From Candidatus Obscuribacterales bacterium (GTDB taxonomy: Bacteria; Cyanobacteriota; Vampirovibrionia; Obscuribacterales; Obscuribacteraceae), in NCBI GenBank assembly GCA_020054205.1, contig JAGVLS010000025.1, forward strand, positions 19,923 to 83,922: 64,000 nucleotides of DNA, written 5' to 3'. Numbering within the stretch: the first letter of the stretch is position 1; every line of letters begins with the position of its first letter. Positions 45,616 to 55,071 of the stretch are shown here, one piece after another. A model generated the notes under the pieces. It was not told where the DNA came from and did no database searches. It was given only the letters and a program-made list of their open reading frames with translations. Position numbers and translations under genes: made by a program.

Positions 45616-46589
45616 TAGACTCCAGCTAATGTTTTTTGTTTAGCCCATTTACTTAATACGGCGTCATAGGTGAATTCTTCATCTAATCCTTCTTGCAAAT
45701 TGACGCCGTAAAAATCTGAGTACCAACGCTCGCAATCCCACTTATAAGTTTTGCGTAAGCGATCTAAATAAGAATTCCAATCTCGTTTTTGTGAGCGTAA
45801 CAAATCATATAATCTAGCAAAAGCGCCAAATTGTTCATTGTGGAAACAAGTTAAAGCATCTAGCTCTCCTTGTTCGAATTTTTTCAAATTTTGAGAGAGA
45901 GGAATTGAGCCTAAATATCTGTCTTTGCCCACTGTTTGTTGAATAAATTCAGAATCTTCATCTCCATCAATTTTGTTGCCAATTATGTAAGTTTTGTTGG
46001 CAATATTGCCGGCAATTTCTACATAATCTGTAAATACTTTTACTGATTTTTCGGTTGGTTCGACTACAAATATGTTTAAGTCGTAAGCAAAGGACAATGA
46101 AGTAGCTACATTATCTGTACCAGCTGTTGTATCAGCAATAACAATGTCATCATCCGTGTCAAGCATATGATGGAATATGCCCGCTAATGATTTCAATTTT
46201 TCATGATAGCAAGAGCCGCCGACATCTTCTTCTTGGTATGTTCCAACAGTAATTAAAGTTATGTTGCCATGTTTTAATCCATATTTTTCAATAAAAGGAC
46301 TATCAGGTTTAGCTGTAATGAAATTTGACTTTAAAGATGGTGGTGTAGTACCAATAATTGGTCTTTCGCCAAGATCGGTTCTTTGCCCACGTAAATAGGA
46401 TGTAATTTCATCAAAGTGTAAGCCTAATTGCTTTGCTTCCCCTTCGGCATTCAAAGCACTTTTTAAATGTGCATTGACGTCAGCATCTACTGCCAAAACA
46501 AATGGATGTCTGGTAGCTGCGTATTTTATAAATCCAGCAGCTGTAGTAGTTTTACCTGCTCCACCTTTTCCTAGAAATGCGACTCTCAT
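45615..46589 (-). CDS. CooC/MinD-like ATPase 1
   Basis: 324 residues. Deviant Walker A GKGGAGKTTT (K8, K13), as in the MinD/ParA/CooC/NifH group; then VDADVNAH and ADTTAGTDNVATS. CooC proteins help insert nickel into carbon monoxide dehydrogenase and carry a C-x-C metal site. Here the matching place seems to read GGSCYHEKL (Cys127-Tyr-His129), so one Cys is replaced by His; this alignment is by eye. No CODH or hydrogenase gene is present. The C-terminal ~80 residues are unlike CooC. It is closely related to the ATPase at 54064. AAGGAG-like GGAGAAGGAG precedes ATG. Confidence 0.85.
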   Translation of the reverse strand: MRVAFLGKGGAGKTTTAAGFIKYAATRHPFVLAVDADVNAHLKSALNAEGEAKQLGLHFDEITSYLRGQRTDLGERPIIGTTPPSLKSNFITAKPDSPFIEKYGLKHGNITLITVGTYQEEDVGGSCYHEKLKSLAGIFHHMLDTDDDIVIADTTAGTDNVATSLSFAYDLNIFVVEPTEKSVKVFTDYVEIAGNIANKTYIIGNKIDGDEDSEFIQQTVGKDRYLGSIPLSQNLKKFEQGELDALTCFHNEQFGAFARLYDLLRSQKRDWNSYLDRLRKTYKWDCERWYSDFYGVNLQEGLDEEFTYDAVLSKWAKQKTLAGV

Positions 46590-46611
46590 TTTTCTCCTTC
46601 TCCCTACAGTG

Positions 46612-47097
46612 TTATGAAACTTCGACTAATAAATTTGGAATTGCATTATTTGTGGAATCATTGCATTGTTTGCAAAGTCCATATAATTCAAGTACGTGTG
46701 ATTTAACCATAAAGCTGTATTCTGTGCTTATAGATTGGGCAAGTCCATCTATTATGCAAGCACTGATTCTGGTTGTTTTTCCACATTGCTCACAAATTAG
46801 ATGGTGAAAATGTTCTCCTGGGCTGATTAATTCATAACGGCGCTCTCCGTCTCTGAATGTGACAACTTGTACAATTCCTAGCCTGGCTAATAGTTCTAAG
46901 GAACGATATACTGTTGTCAGTCCTGGTGCTTGATTGGACAAGCTATTTTTCAGCTGTAAAGCTATATCTTGAGCTGATGGCGTGCCTTGGGTGTTTTTCA
47001 GTGCTTCCAGGACTATACGGCAGCCTTTTGTGAACTGTTTGCGTCTACCGACAAGCCGGTCAGCAAGATGCTTGTGATTTCTTGTGATTATGTGCAT
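46612..47097 (-). CDS. Fur-family metal-responsive regulator
   Basis: 161 residues. Winged helix (about 15-90: 'TPSAQDIALQL ... GLTTVYRSLELL'), then the metal-binding dimer domain: His96, His98, His99 (HFHHLICEQC), Cys102/Cys105 and Cys142/Cys145, the structural zinc set. Whether it answers iron (Fur), zinc (Zur) or something else cannot be told. It lies inside the 12-gene operon and overlaps the GNAT gene by 10 bp, so it probably controls this locus and itself. Confidence 0.92.
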   Translation of the reverse strand: MHIITRNHKHLADRLVGRRKQFTKGCRIVLEALKNTQGTPSAQDIALQLKNSLSNQAPGLTTVYRSLELLARLGIVQVVTFRDGERRYELISPGEHFHHLICEQCGKTTRISACIIDGLAQSISTEYSFMVKSHVLELYGLCKQCNDSTNNAIPNLLVEVS

Positions 47098-48296
47098 TGT
47101 CTGGTTTCCTTTTTTATTAGCTTGATAATTTTTCCACTCAAATTTAGAGGGTAGCCGTATAAATGTATTACCGAATTAGTTTGCCCTGGTAGAGGATTGG
47201 ATTGAATTATATCGGGAGCAATCCATTGTAAAGTTAGAATGTCATATAACATGTGCGAGCCATCAGCATATTTATCAAAACCATAAAGAGGTGCGATGCT
47301 ATGAAATACAAATCCTTCACTTCTTAGTAAATTAGCTGTTTCAATAGCATGAGGATTATTGGCAGGTATTCTTACTAAAATAAACCTTTTACCGGCTTTT
47401 TTTACCGATTTTACTGCTGAATCCAGCTCGGCAATATTCAAATTAAAGTTGGGGTTGTAAGTTATATAAGTATGACCATAGCCGTCTTTCCAATCAATAT
47501 TTGGGACTGAATCATTTGAAATTGAATCTTTTGTATCAGTTGTACTGCTTATGACTTGATAGTCAAATATCTCTTGAAATTGATGCAGAATATCTTTTAC
47601 TAATTGCCGATATTCTTCTGGCACAAAAATATCGCGTTGTTTCAATATTTCTTTAGCTAAAGCATATTCGCCAATAGGCAATTCTTTTTTACATATATTT
47701 TCCCAATTTGGACTTTCAAAATTGATAGCATTACCAAGCTCTTTGCGAATATTTTGTAATTTAGCTACTAATTTGCCTTGTGGCTTGCTTACCCACAGTA
47801 CTGACTCGGGATGATTGGCAAAAAAGACGTTTGGATAATGACAAAAAGCAAAACCGGTTATTCTGTTGTAACCTTCCGAGAAATGTGCTGATTGAGATAA
47901 CATACTATGAGTAACCAGCTCTGTGGTATTCATAGTAAACATATCTTCTTCAATTATTTTTTTTGCTCCGGCTATTATTTTTGTACCAATGTGTTTTCCG
48001 CGCATGTCTTTTCTTACTGCCATGCAATTAAATTCACACTGATAAGGACTTAAATAATCAGCAACAATACCGCCAGCTATTTTGCCATCAATTTTGGCTA
48101 TAACCAAACGTCTATCCAGATTATCTATAATGCTCTTTATTCCTTCCGCTGAAAATAATGCCGGTTCTGGATATGGTTCACATCCTGGTGCTCCGATACC
48201 ATCTTTGCCCAAAGCAGCAGTAAACATTTCTGCTATTTCATAAGCATCCGAGCACTTGGCTAAATCTATATATTCCTTTTCCAGTGTAATAGCCAT
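47088..48296 (-). CDS. GNAT-type acetyltransferase with unknown C-terminal half
   Basis: 402 residues. About 1-165 are a GNAT fold: 'LVIAKIDGKIAGGIVADY', 'NCMAVRKDMRGKHIGTKIIAGAKKI', the acetyl-CoA loop being RGKHIGTK. About 165-400 are unrecognised, with a strand-helix pattern that could be a second, degenerate GNAT ('RIPANNPHAIETANLLRSEGF'). Double GNAT proteins often acylate amino groups. ATG start; stop overlaps fur by 10 bp, start lies 3 bp after the flavoprotein gene. Confidence 0.8.
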   Translation of the reverse strand: MAITLEKEYIDLAKCSDAYEIAEMFTAALGKDGIGAPGCEPYPEPALFSAEGIKSIIDNLDRRLVIAKIDGKIAGGIVADYLSPYQCEFNCMAVRKDMRGKHIGTKIIAGAKKIIEEDMFTMNTTELVTHSMLSQSAHFSEGYNRITGFAFCHYPNVFFANHPESVLWVSKPQGKLVAKLQNIRKELGNAINFESPNWENICKKELPIGEYALAKEILKQRDIFVPEEYRQLVKDILHQFQEIFDYQVISSTTDTKDSISNDSVPNIDWKDGYGHTYITYNPNFNLNIAELDSAVKSVKKAGKRFILVRIPANNPHAIETANLLRSEGFVFHSIAPLYGFDKYADGSHMLYDILTLQWIAPDIIQSNPLPGQTNSVIHLYGYPLNLSGKIIKLIKKETRQCT

Positions 48297-48299
48297 GGT

Positions 48300-49853
48300 T
48301 TATCCTTTTACCAAAACTTTTTTGTTTGTTGCTACATTTGCCGCTTTTATAATTTCGTGTGCACAATTGCGCCCATTTGCCCCGGTGACGTTTCCGCCTG
48401 GATAAGTACTGGCACCACATTGATACAAGTTGTTGAAGAGTGTTTTGTATCCTTCACAGCCGGGAAATTTTCTTCTTTCAAATAAGTTGTCGACATTCAT
48501 TGGCATATGCCAGCAACTGCCGCCGCTTAAATTATATGTTTTTTCCAGATCATAAGGTGATACTACTGCTGTATCTTCGATGCATTGAGTGAAATTAGAA
48601 GAATGTTCGCTGATACGATTTATTGTATTTTTTAATAATTGTTCGTTATCTTCTTTTGTCCAAGCGCGATTATTGATTTTGGACGGCAAATAATGAATAT
48701 CTACAGTAAGCAAATGTTTGCCATTGGGAGCAGTTGTCGGATCGGCAACGGAGGGGAATCCCATAGTAAGCATCAAGCTTTCCGGCATATTGCCGAAAGG
48801 TACTTTGTCCGAATCATTTATTACCGATTGCATTGAAGGAGCAATTACTATTACTCCACTGTAATTGTGTTTTAGTTCTGTAAGTAGTGGAAATGCTGGT
48901 AAGGCATTTAAAGCAAAATGAATTTTGCCAGCCGATAGTAAGGGTTTATTGGCCTCTATTTCTTGTAGAATTGTCTCTGAAACTGAATCGGCTGGTAATA
49001 ATTTTTGGAATAATGTGAAAGGATCGGTATTGCTTACTACATAATCAAAAGATGTTGATGTATTATCTTCAAAAATAATTTCATTTACAGCTTCTGTAGT
49101 TTTAATTGCCTTGATAGCTTTATTGGTTAATATTTTTACTTCATTGGCTTGAGCAGATTTGCTCAATGATTGGGTAATTTCACCCATTCCCCCTTTGACA
49201 AAACCCCAAGCGCCAAATTCGCCTTTGGTTTTAGCTGTTCCGTGATGGATACAACCAAAAACACTGCCTCTTTTATTGGCGAATCCTGGTGTACATGTAG
49301 CTGCCGCCGCCATTAAATACTGATTGGAAATATATTCTTGCAATAGCTCAAATAAAGAGCCTCTGAAAATATAACGAGCAATATTATTGAGTTTATTTGT
49401 GTCCAGTAAATTGACTATATCCGCTTGGGTAGTGGAAGGAACAAAATAAAGTGGATAAATTAATTGAGCGGCTTTGCCCATATCTGCCCAAAAACGTTGC
49501 CAGCCTTGTTTTTCTTCCAATGATAAATTGCCTACTTCAGTTTTGGCTTGACCACCTTCGCGGGGGGTAAAAACATATTTGCCGTTAGGCAATAAAATAA
49601 TTTCTATCGGGTCGGTTAAATATGGTTTTAAGCCATATTTTGTCAATTCCAATTCTTGAGCAATTTCTTCTCTGAGCATTCCATAATAAGAAGCTACCGA
49701 AGAAACTTTATATCCGGCAAATAATTCTTCAGTGACACAGAGTCCACCAACTTGAGAGCGCTTTTCAAAAATAGTAACATCAAACCCAGACTTAGCTAGA
49801 TATGCTCCGCATACTAACCCATTATGTCCAGCTCCAATGATTGCTATTTTCAA
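48300..49853 (-). CDS. Phytoene-desaturase-like FAD oxidoreductase
   Basis: 517 residues. N-terminal Rossmann FAD motif (IAIIGAGHNGLVCGAYLAKSG, cited to GAGHNG), FEKRSQVGG, and a C-terminal FAD motif 'CGASTYPGGNVTGANGRNCA'. It belongs to the phytoene dehydrogenase/amine oxidase superfamily, which oxidises or isomerises C-C or C-N bonds. No carotenoid gene is near, so an amino-acid-derived substrate is more likely in this context. Confidence 0.87.
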   Translation of the reverse strand: MKIAIIGAGHNGLVCGAYLAKSGFDVTIFEKRSQVGGLCVTEELFAGYKVSSVASYYGMLREEIAQELELTKYGLKPYLTDPIEIILLPNGKYVFTPREGGQAKTEVGNLSLEEKQGWQRFWADMGKAAQLIYPLYFVPSTTQADIVNLLDTNKLNNIARYIFRGSLFELLQEYISNQYLMAAAATCTPGFANKRGSVFGCIHHGTAKTKGEFGAWGFVKGGMGEITQSLSKSAQANEVKILTNKAIKAIKTTEAVNEIIFEDNTSTSFDYVVSNTDPFTLFQKLLPADSVSETILQEIEANKPLLSAGKIHFALNALPAFPLLTELKHNYSGVIVIAPSMQSVINDSDKVPFGNMPESLMLTMGFPSVADPTTAPNGKHLLTVDIHYLPSKINNRAWTKEDNEQLLKNTINRISEHSSNFTQCIEDTAVVSPYDLEKTYNLSGGSCWHMPMNVDNLFERRKFPGCEGYKTLFNNLYQCGASTYPGGNVTGANGRNCAHEIIKAANVATNKKVLVKG

Positions 49854-49863
49854 AACCAGTCTC

Positions 49864-51159
49864 CTATGTTAGCGCCTGTGTCAGAACTTCAATAAAGTGT
49901 TTGACTTCCGCCTCAGTATTGTAAGCATGTAAACTTACTCTTATGTACGCATCTCCTTCACTGGCTTTAGCTATACCCATACAATGATCTCCGCTGCGTA
50001 CATATATATTTTCGCTGTCGAGCATAAAAGCTAAATCCATGGTAGGAATATGTTCAAAACGGAAAGCAATGATGCTGCTTCCATCCGGACATCCACATAC
50101 TCCCGGTCCGGGAGCAAAATCAATACCTGGTAATGCCTTCAATGCCAAATACAATAATTTCAACAAATATCCAGTGTGGTTTTGAATATTTGCCACTCCT
50201 AATGATTCAATCAATTCTATTGCTGGTTTCCAGCCTATAATAGCTGGAATATTAAGCGTGCCTGCCTCTAATAAAGACGGCAAGTTATTTTGATCGAAAG
50301 ATAATTGATGGCTACCTTCGGCAGAAAAATCAATATTGGCGTTTGCTTTGCCACCCAGTTTGAAAGGAATTATTTCTTTTGTCAGCTTTGGATTTATCCA
50401 TAAAGCGCCAATGCCATTTGGTCCAAACATTTTATGAGCAGAAAATGAAATAAAGTTGACATTTAAGTGTTTAACATCAATTTGGCAATGTCCGATACTT
50501 TGGCAAGCATCCAAAGATATGATTACTTGATCACCAACTATTTTGCGAATTTCCGGTACTTCCATGTCCAAGCCATACACATGATGAATATGTGACATGG
50601 CCAATAATTTGGTTTTGTTGCTCACAGCCTCTTTAATGGTTTTTAGATCGTAGTCACCGACAGTGTGAATTTTAAACGTCTTGATGGCTATGTTCTTGCC
50701 TTGTTTGGCTAAAATTCTCTGTACGTTGTACCAGGGCAATATAGCTGATTTATGATCTTCCGGGCAGAGCATGATTTCATCGCCATCCTGGAGATTTTCC
50801 AACCCCCAAGCTAAAGCAATTGTGTTTAAGCTGTCGGTTGCTCCAGCAGTGAATATTATATTTTCAGAATTGGCATTGATGAATTTTGCTAGCGCATCTC
50901 TGGTTTCTTCTATTTGTTGGCTGGCAAGTGTAGACCATTGATAAGAAGCACGTCCGGCATTGGCGCAAGATGTATTGTAAAACTTCTCCATAGCTTGAAG
51001 GACAGTGGTTGGTTTTTGTGTAGTTGAAGCATTATCAAAATAAATTACATCGGCGGCATGGCTGAAAATGGGAAATAGGGTACGCAATTTACCGGCATCA
51101 ATTGAGCTTGATGTGATACTTGTCGTACAGATAGTATTACTTGCAACTGAGGCGGACAT
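49864..51159 (-). CDS. Class V cysteine desulfurase (SufS/Csd-like)
   Basis: 431 residues. PLP signatures of the SufS group: IYFDNAS, 'FTAGATDSLN', SLDACQSIGH, the PLP lysine in FSAHKMFGPNG, and the active Cys in YVRSGDHCMG. Such enzymes take sulfur from cysteine, or in some pathways act as lyases or epimerases. No SufBCD or SufE gene is near, which argues for a pathway-specific sulfur donor. It sits 10 bp after the cysteine-synthase/rhodanese gene, a possible sulfur relay. Confidence 0.9.
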   Translation of the reverse strand: MSASVASNTICTTSITSSSIDAGKLRTLFPIFSHAADVIYFDNASTTQKPTTVLQAMEKFYNTSCANAGRASYQWSTLASQQIEETRDALAKFINANSENIIFTAGATDSLNTIALAWGLENLQDGDEIMLCPEDHKSAILPWYNVQRILAKQGKNIAIKTFKIHTVGDYDLKTIKEAVSNKTKLLAMSHIHHVYGLDMEVPEIRKIVGDQVIISLDACQSIGHCQIDVKHLNVNFISFSAHKMFGPNGIGALWINPKLTKEIIPFKLGGKANANIDFSAEGSHQLSFDQNNLPSLLEAGTLNIPAIIGWKPAIELIESLGVANIQNHTGYLLKLLYLALKALPGIDFAPGPGVCGCPDGSSIIAFRFEHIPTMDLAFMLDSENIYVRSGDHCMGIAKASEGDAYIRVSLHAYNTEAEVKHFIEVLTQALT

Positions 51160-51169
51160 ATGAGTTCCC

Positions 51170-52528
51170 TTATGCTTTGCCGGCTGTCATGGCTCTCTGG
51201 GCTTTACCCATTAAGCTAGAACGTTCTGTCTTTTTATTTGTATCTCTCCAGGAAACAAATCCGCCTTTTAAGCTGGCACAATTTATACCTTGTTTAGCAA
51301 AATGTGCTGCATATCGTTTTGATTGATCTCCGGTTGGACAAACGAATAATACTTTGTGTCCATTGGAAAATGGAACGCCCATATCAGACATATCTTCCAA
51401 CGTATCGGTTGGAATATTTATGGAGCCGGGAATACGCGAGGCTTTGAAAGCTAAGCTGCCGCGCATGTCAATGATGAATGGCTGAGGCGTACTATTCAAC
51501 CATTGTTCGGCTTCATCCACAGAAACTTCCGGTGCTGCATTTATATCATTTTGATTTAATGCCCTAACTGAATCTGCTTTCACTGATAAGCTAAATAATT
51601 CCGGACGTATTTTTTGTAAATAAGAGAGGTACCATTCGACTCTGTCGCAAACAATAAATACAGCATTTTTCTTTTCTGTAAGTTTGCTATCGATAGGACG
51701 AAGATATTTGAATGCTGCTGCCAAACTACCTCCGCCTGTTGGACCAGCTAAAATACCGCATTTGCGAATAAGCATGAGCATGGCATCAATAGATTCGTCT
51801 ATATTGACTTCAACAATGTCGTCATAAAAGTCTTTACGGAAAAGTCCTACTTCGTACATCTCATCGACATTGCGAATGCCAGGCAATAAATGGCCTTTAG
51901 AGGCAATAACGCCCACATTCTTCAGTTGAGAGTTATTTTCTTTAAGCAGAGCACCGGCTCCTCGAGTAGATCCGGTAGTGCCCAAACCACCAATGAAATA
52001 ATCTACTTTGTTCAAATCAGCTAAAATTTCTTTGCCGGTAGATTCGTAATGAGCATGAATATTTTTCTCGTTTGTATACTGAGAAGTATGGAAAAATTTC
52101 CCGGGGTTAGCGCTCATAATTTGTTCAATGAAAGTAACAGGATCATTGGGGTCGGTCGGATCAGGACATTCGGATAATCCTGGTAATTCATCTAATTGTG
52201 CGCCAAGCAATTGCAATATTTGTTTTACTTCCCGTACTTTTATTCTGTTGGTTACAATTTTGAAAGGGACATCGTGAATAGAACAAATAAGCTGCATGGC
52301 TTTAGCCATATTGCCGGAAGAAGATTCAATTACTGTTTTACCTTCAGCTGCTATTTGTTTAATGTCGTCTTTCAAAACATTCCAAGCGCTTTTATCTTTG
52401 ACGGAACCAAATGGATTGAGAAGTTCGAGTTTGGCAAAAAGATTTATATTTTTGAGTCCGTGTATTTCTGACGGAATCTCAAATAAAGGTGTATTACCGA
52501 TTAATTCACTTACATGTCTAACGAGCAT
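51170..52528 (-). CDS. Cysteine-synthase/SbnA-like PLP enzyme fused to rhodanese
   Basis: 452 residues. About 1-325 are fold-type II PLP enzyme: LIGNTPLF, the PLP lysine K44 in GSVKDKSAW, ESSSGNMA, and GGLGTTGSTRG. The wording is close to SbnA (N-(1-amino-1-carboxyl-2-ethyl)glutamate synthase of staphyloferrin B) and to cysteine synthase. About 345-445 are a rhodanese domain with active Cys in VCPTGDQS. The fusion suggests that the sulfur carrier acts on or near the PLP product. SbnB is absent. It sits between decarboxylase and desulfurase. Confidence 0.9.
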   Translation of the reverse strand: MLVRHVSELIGNTPLFEIPSEIHGLKNINLFAKLELLNPFGSVKDKSAWNVLKDDIKQIAAEGKTVIESSSGNMAKAMQLICSIHDVPFKIVTNRIKVREVKQILQLLGAQLDELPGLSECPDPTDPNDPVTFIEQIMSANPGKFFHTSQYTNEKNIHAHYESTGKEILADLNKVDYFIGGLGTTGSTRGAGALLKENNSQLKNVGVIASKGHLLPGIRNVDEMYEVGLFRKDFYDDIVEVNIDESIDAMLMLIRKCGILAGPTGGGSLAAAFKYLRPIDSKLTEKKNAVFIVCDRVEWYLSYLQKIRPELFSLSVKADSVRALNQNDINAAPEVSVDEAEQWLNSTPQPFIIDMRGSLAFKASRIPGSINIPTDTLEDMSDMGVPFSNGHKVLFVCPTGDQSKRYAAHFAKQGINCASLKGGFVSWRDTNKKTERSSLMGKAQRAMTAGKA

Positions 52529-52558
52529 TGAATACTAGACTCCTTATTATTAGAAAAT

Positions 52559-54052
52559 TTACTTGAGGACGTCCCAGAATGGAACGTATTGGTCATCAAA
52601 CATCCATGTGTATTTGCCTTCGCGTTCGCAGACGGCAATTTTTTTAGCAATTGGTTGCATGATTGAATTAGTAGCGGAAAAATCCATGAAATAACCGGAA
52701 GTATTGATAAATACCACTAAATCACCTTCTTCGGGCATTGAGGGAAGATAAGTCAAATGGCGGTATATCAAATCGCTTTCCAGACACAAATTACCAGCAA
52801 AATAAACAGGATGACTTTCTTTGCCGTTGTTTGTAGTATTTGATTTGGAAATTACTAGCGGGTCGATAAAAATTTCTTGATCTAAGAATGAAATATCTTG
52901 TCTTTTCATATTAAGACAAACAATAGTATCGCCACGACTGGAAGTGCGTATAGAATTTACGCGAGCTATGGTAATACCTGTTTGATCGACTAATGATCTA
53001 CCTGGCTCAATCCAAAGCTCAATCATATTGTCTCGCAATAAACTGCCAGCTGTTTGATCTCCAAGATTGGCAAATTTATGATTGAGCAATTCGGCAAGGA
53101 AATTTGGACCTGTTTGCTCATCATAATAATTGTAGCTATTAAAATTGCCGCGTAATTTGCCTTTATCGGAGGAAAGTCCGAATGAATTATTTTGCCAGGT
53201 GATTGGAGGTCTGCTGCCAAGAACTGCTTCTTTAAGAGCACTGGTGTAATTGTTCCATTCTTCTTCATTAGCCAAATAATTGACTTTATATCCGCCACCT
53301 ATGTTTAGAACTCTCGGCTCAAATGAGTGAGCAAATGCATCATCAAATATTTGAAAACAATTTTCAATTGCTACTGCTCTTTCCACAACACTTACTGTAT
53401 CCAAGTGAAATGAAAAGCCTAATAAATTAACTTGGCAGCGCCATTCATCCAGAATAGCAAAAGCTTTTGGTAATTCATTAATAGGAATGCCAAAGCGACT
53501 TCCTTTATTCAAGAATTTGGAATGTTCTGCTTCAAAGCCTGAAAGTCTGAGCAATACATTGGTAGGTTTTTCCACTTTTAAAATATTGCGTAAACTTATA
53601 AGCTGATGCAATTCGGCAATGCTATCCAAATTAATAGTGACATTTTGCTGAATAGCCAGAGATAAAAAGTCAGCATTCTTTGGACCAGTTGCTTCCAGCC
53701 GGCTTCCTTCAAAACCACTAGCTAAAGCATGTGCCAACTCATTTTTGGAAGAAATATCTAAACCAGCTTTTTCGGTAGCCAGTCTTCTTATTATTGATTT
53801 TGATTGATTGCATTTGTGGGCAAAGAAAACTTTGCCTTGAATACCAAATTTGGTAAATACGGCATTAAAAGCTTCCACATTATTACTTACCAGTTCTGGA
53901 AACACTATATTCAATGGGCTTCCCAGTGCAAAACCAAGCTCAAATAATTTTTCTTGATTTTTGAGGAAGTTTTGAATTACCGGATGTACCTTTGGTGTCA
54001 AAGGTAAAGCAGTAGTGCTTATAGAACTAACATTCAATACGGATGTGGACAT
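52559..54052 (-). CDS. Fold-type III PLP decarboxylase (LysA/SbnH-like)
   Basis: 497 residues. PLP lysine K80 in FFAHKCNQ, GGGYKV loop, EPGRSLVDQ, and active-site Cys in NLCLESD. It belongs to the ornithine/diaminopimelate decarboxylase group, but is clearly different from the lysA product of this window (444 residues; the stretch around the PLP lysine differs). SbnH, a member, decarboxylates a siderophore intermediate. A product-specific decarboxylation is likely. It lies 11 bp after the second ATPase. Confidence 0.9.
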   Translation of the reverse strand: MSTSVLNVSSISTTALPLTPKVHPVIQNFLKNQEKLFELGFALGSPLNIVFPELVSNNVEAFNAVFTKFGIQGKVFFAHKCNQSKSIIRRLATEKAGLDISSKNELAHALASGFEGSRLEATGPKNADFLSLAIQQNVTINLDSIAELHQLISLRNILKVEKPTNVLLRLSGFEAEHSKFLNKGSRFGIPINELPKAFAILDEWRCQVNLLGFSFHLDTVSVVERAVAIENCFQIFDDAFAHSFEPRVLNIGGGYKVNYLANEEEWNNYTSALKEAVLGSRPPITWQNNSFGLSSDKGKLRGNFNSYNYYDEQTGPNFLAELLNHKFANLGDQTAGSLLRDNMIELWIEPGRSLVDQTGITIARVNSIRTSSRGDTIVCLNMKRQDISFLDQEIFIDPLVISKSNTTNNGKESHPVYFAGNLCLESDLIYRHLTYLPSMPEEGDLVVFINTSGYFMDFSATNSIMQPIAKKIAVCEREGKYTWMFDDQYVPFWDVLK

Positions 54053-54063
54053 GGCAAAACCTC

Positions 54064-55044
54064 TTAAACTAAAGCCAGTTCTTTAAGACTTTTCTCAATA
54101 ACTTGTTTGTAAGAAAACTCATTATCCAGATTCTCGTCGAGCTTAACTCCACCAAAATAATCATCCAACCAGTCACGGCAAACTTTGGTATGTGTATCTT
54201 TCAATCTTGTCAGATAACCATTCCAGTCACGGTTTTTGCTTGTCCAAGTTTGAAATACCTTTTCAAATACTGGTTGTTGTTCGGTCATAAAATCGTTAAG
54301 AGCTTCTTTTTTTCCTTGTTCGAAGCGTTTTAAATGTTTTGATTGAGGAACAAGTCCCAATATTCTGTCAGCTGTTACATGTTTAGCTATAAACTGAGCA
54401 TCACCTTCTCCATCAACTTTATTGGCAATGACATAAGTTCTGTCAGCAAGATGAGGAGCAACACTTAAGAAATCTAAGTATACTTTCACTGATTTCATCG
54501 TTGGTTCGACTACGAATACATTCATATCGTAAGCAAAAGATAGAGATGTAGCGACATTATCGGTACCAGCTGTTGTGTCGGCAACAACTAAATCATTTGG
54601 TCCATCCAATAAGTGATGGAAGAAAGATTGTAATCCAGTGAGCTTAACGTGATAACATGCACCACCGACATCCGCTTCTTTATATGTGCCTACTGTTAAT
54701 AGGTATACGTTACCAGCTTTTTGAGAATATTTGTTGATTAATGTATCGTCAGGGCTGACTTTCACAAAACGTGATTTTAAGGAAGGAGGAGTTGTTCCGA
54801 CCATTGGTCTTTCGCCCAAGTCGGTTCTTTCGCCCTTGAGATATTCGATAATATCGTTTCTGATTTCACCTAATTCATACTCTTGACCTTCTAATTTTCC
54901 TAAATGCAAAGCTCCTTTTAAGTGTGCATTTACATCGGCATCAATTGCTAAAACAAAAGGATGTTTGTTTGCTAAATAGCGAATAAATCCGGCGGAAGTT
55001 GTTGTTTTGCCGGCTCCACCTTTTCCTAAAAATGCAATTCTCAC
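54064..55044 (-). CDS. CooC/MinD-like ATPase 2
   Basis: 326 residues, a close paralogue of the ATPase at 45615 along the whole length, sharing GKGGAGKTTT, DADVNAHLK, RTDLGERP, GTTPPSLKS, ADTTAGTDNVAT and the FEQG and RDWN stretches. The C-Y-H place is Cys130-Tyr-His132 (GGACYHVKL). Start is GTG with a strong AAGGAG seven bases before. Two copies in one operon suggest a heterodimer or two clients. Confidence 0.86.
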   Translation of the reverse strand: MRIAFLGKGGAGKTTTSAGFIRYLANKHPFVLAIDADVNAHLKGALHLGKLEGQEYELGEIRNDIIEYLKGERTDLGERPMVGTTPPSLKSRFVKVSPDDTLINKYSQKAGNVYLLTVGTYKEADVGGACYHVKLTGLQSFFHHLLDGPNDLVVADTTAGTDNVATSLSFAYDMNVFVVEPTMKSVKVYLDFLSVAPHLADRTYVIANKVDGEGDAQFIAKHVTADRILGLVPQSKHLKRFEQGKKEALNDFMTEQQPVFEKVFQTWTSKNRDWNGYLTRLKDTHTKVCRDWLDDYFGGVKLDENLDNEFSYKQVIEKSLKELALV

Positions 55045-55071
55045 TATCGATCTCCTTTCTTCCTATGCTAA

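Noticed and set aside
45615..46589. CooC-like ATPase as a plasmid partition ParA
   Set aside because: No ParB partner or centromere-like repeats nearby; the sequence around DADVNAH and C-Y-H is CooC-like.
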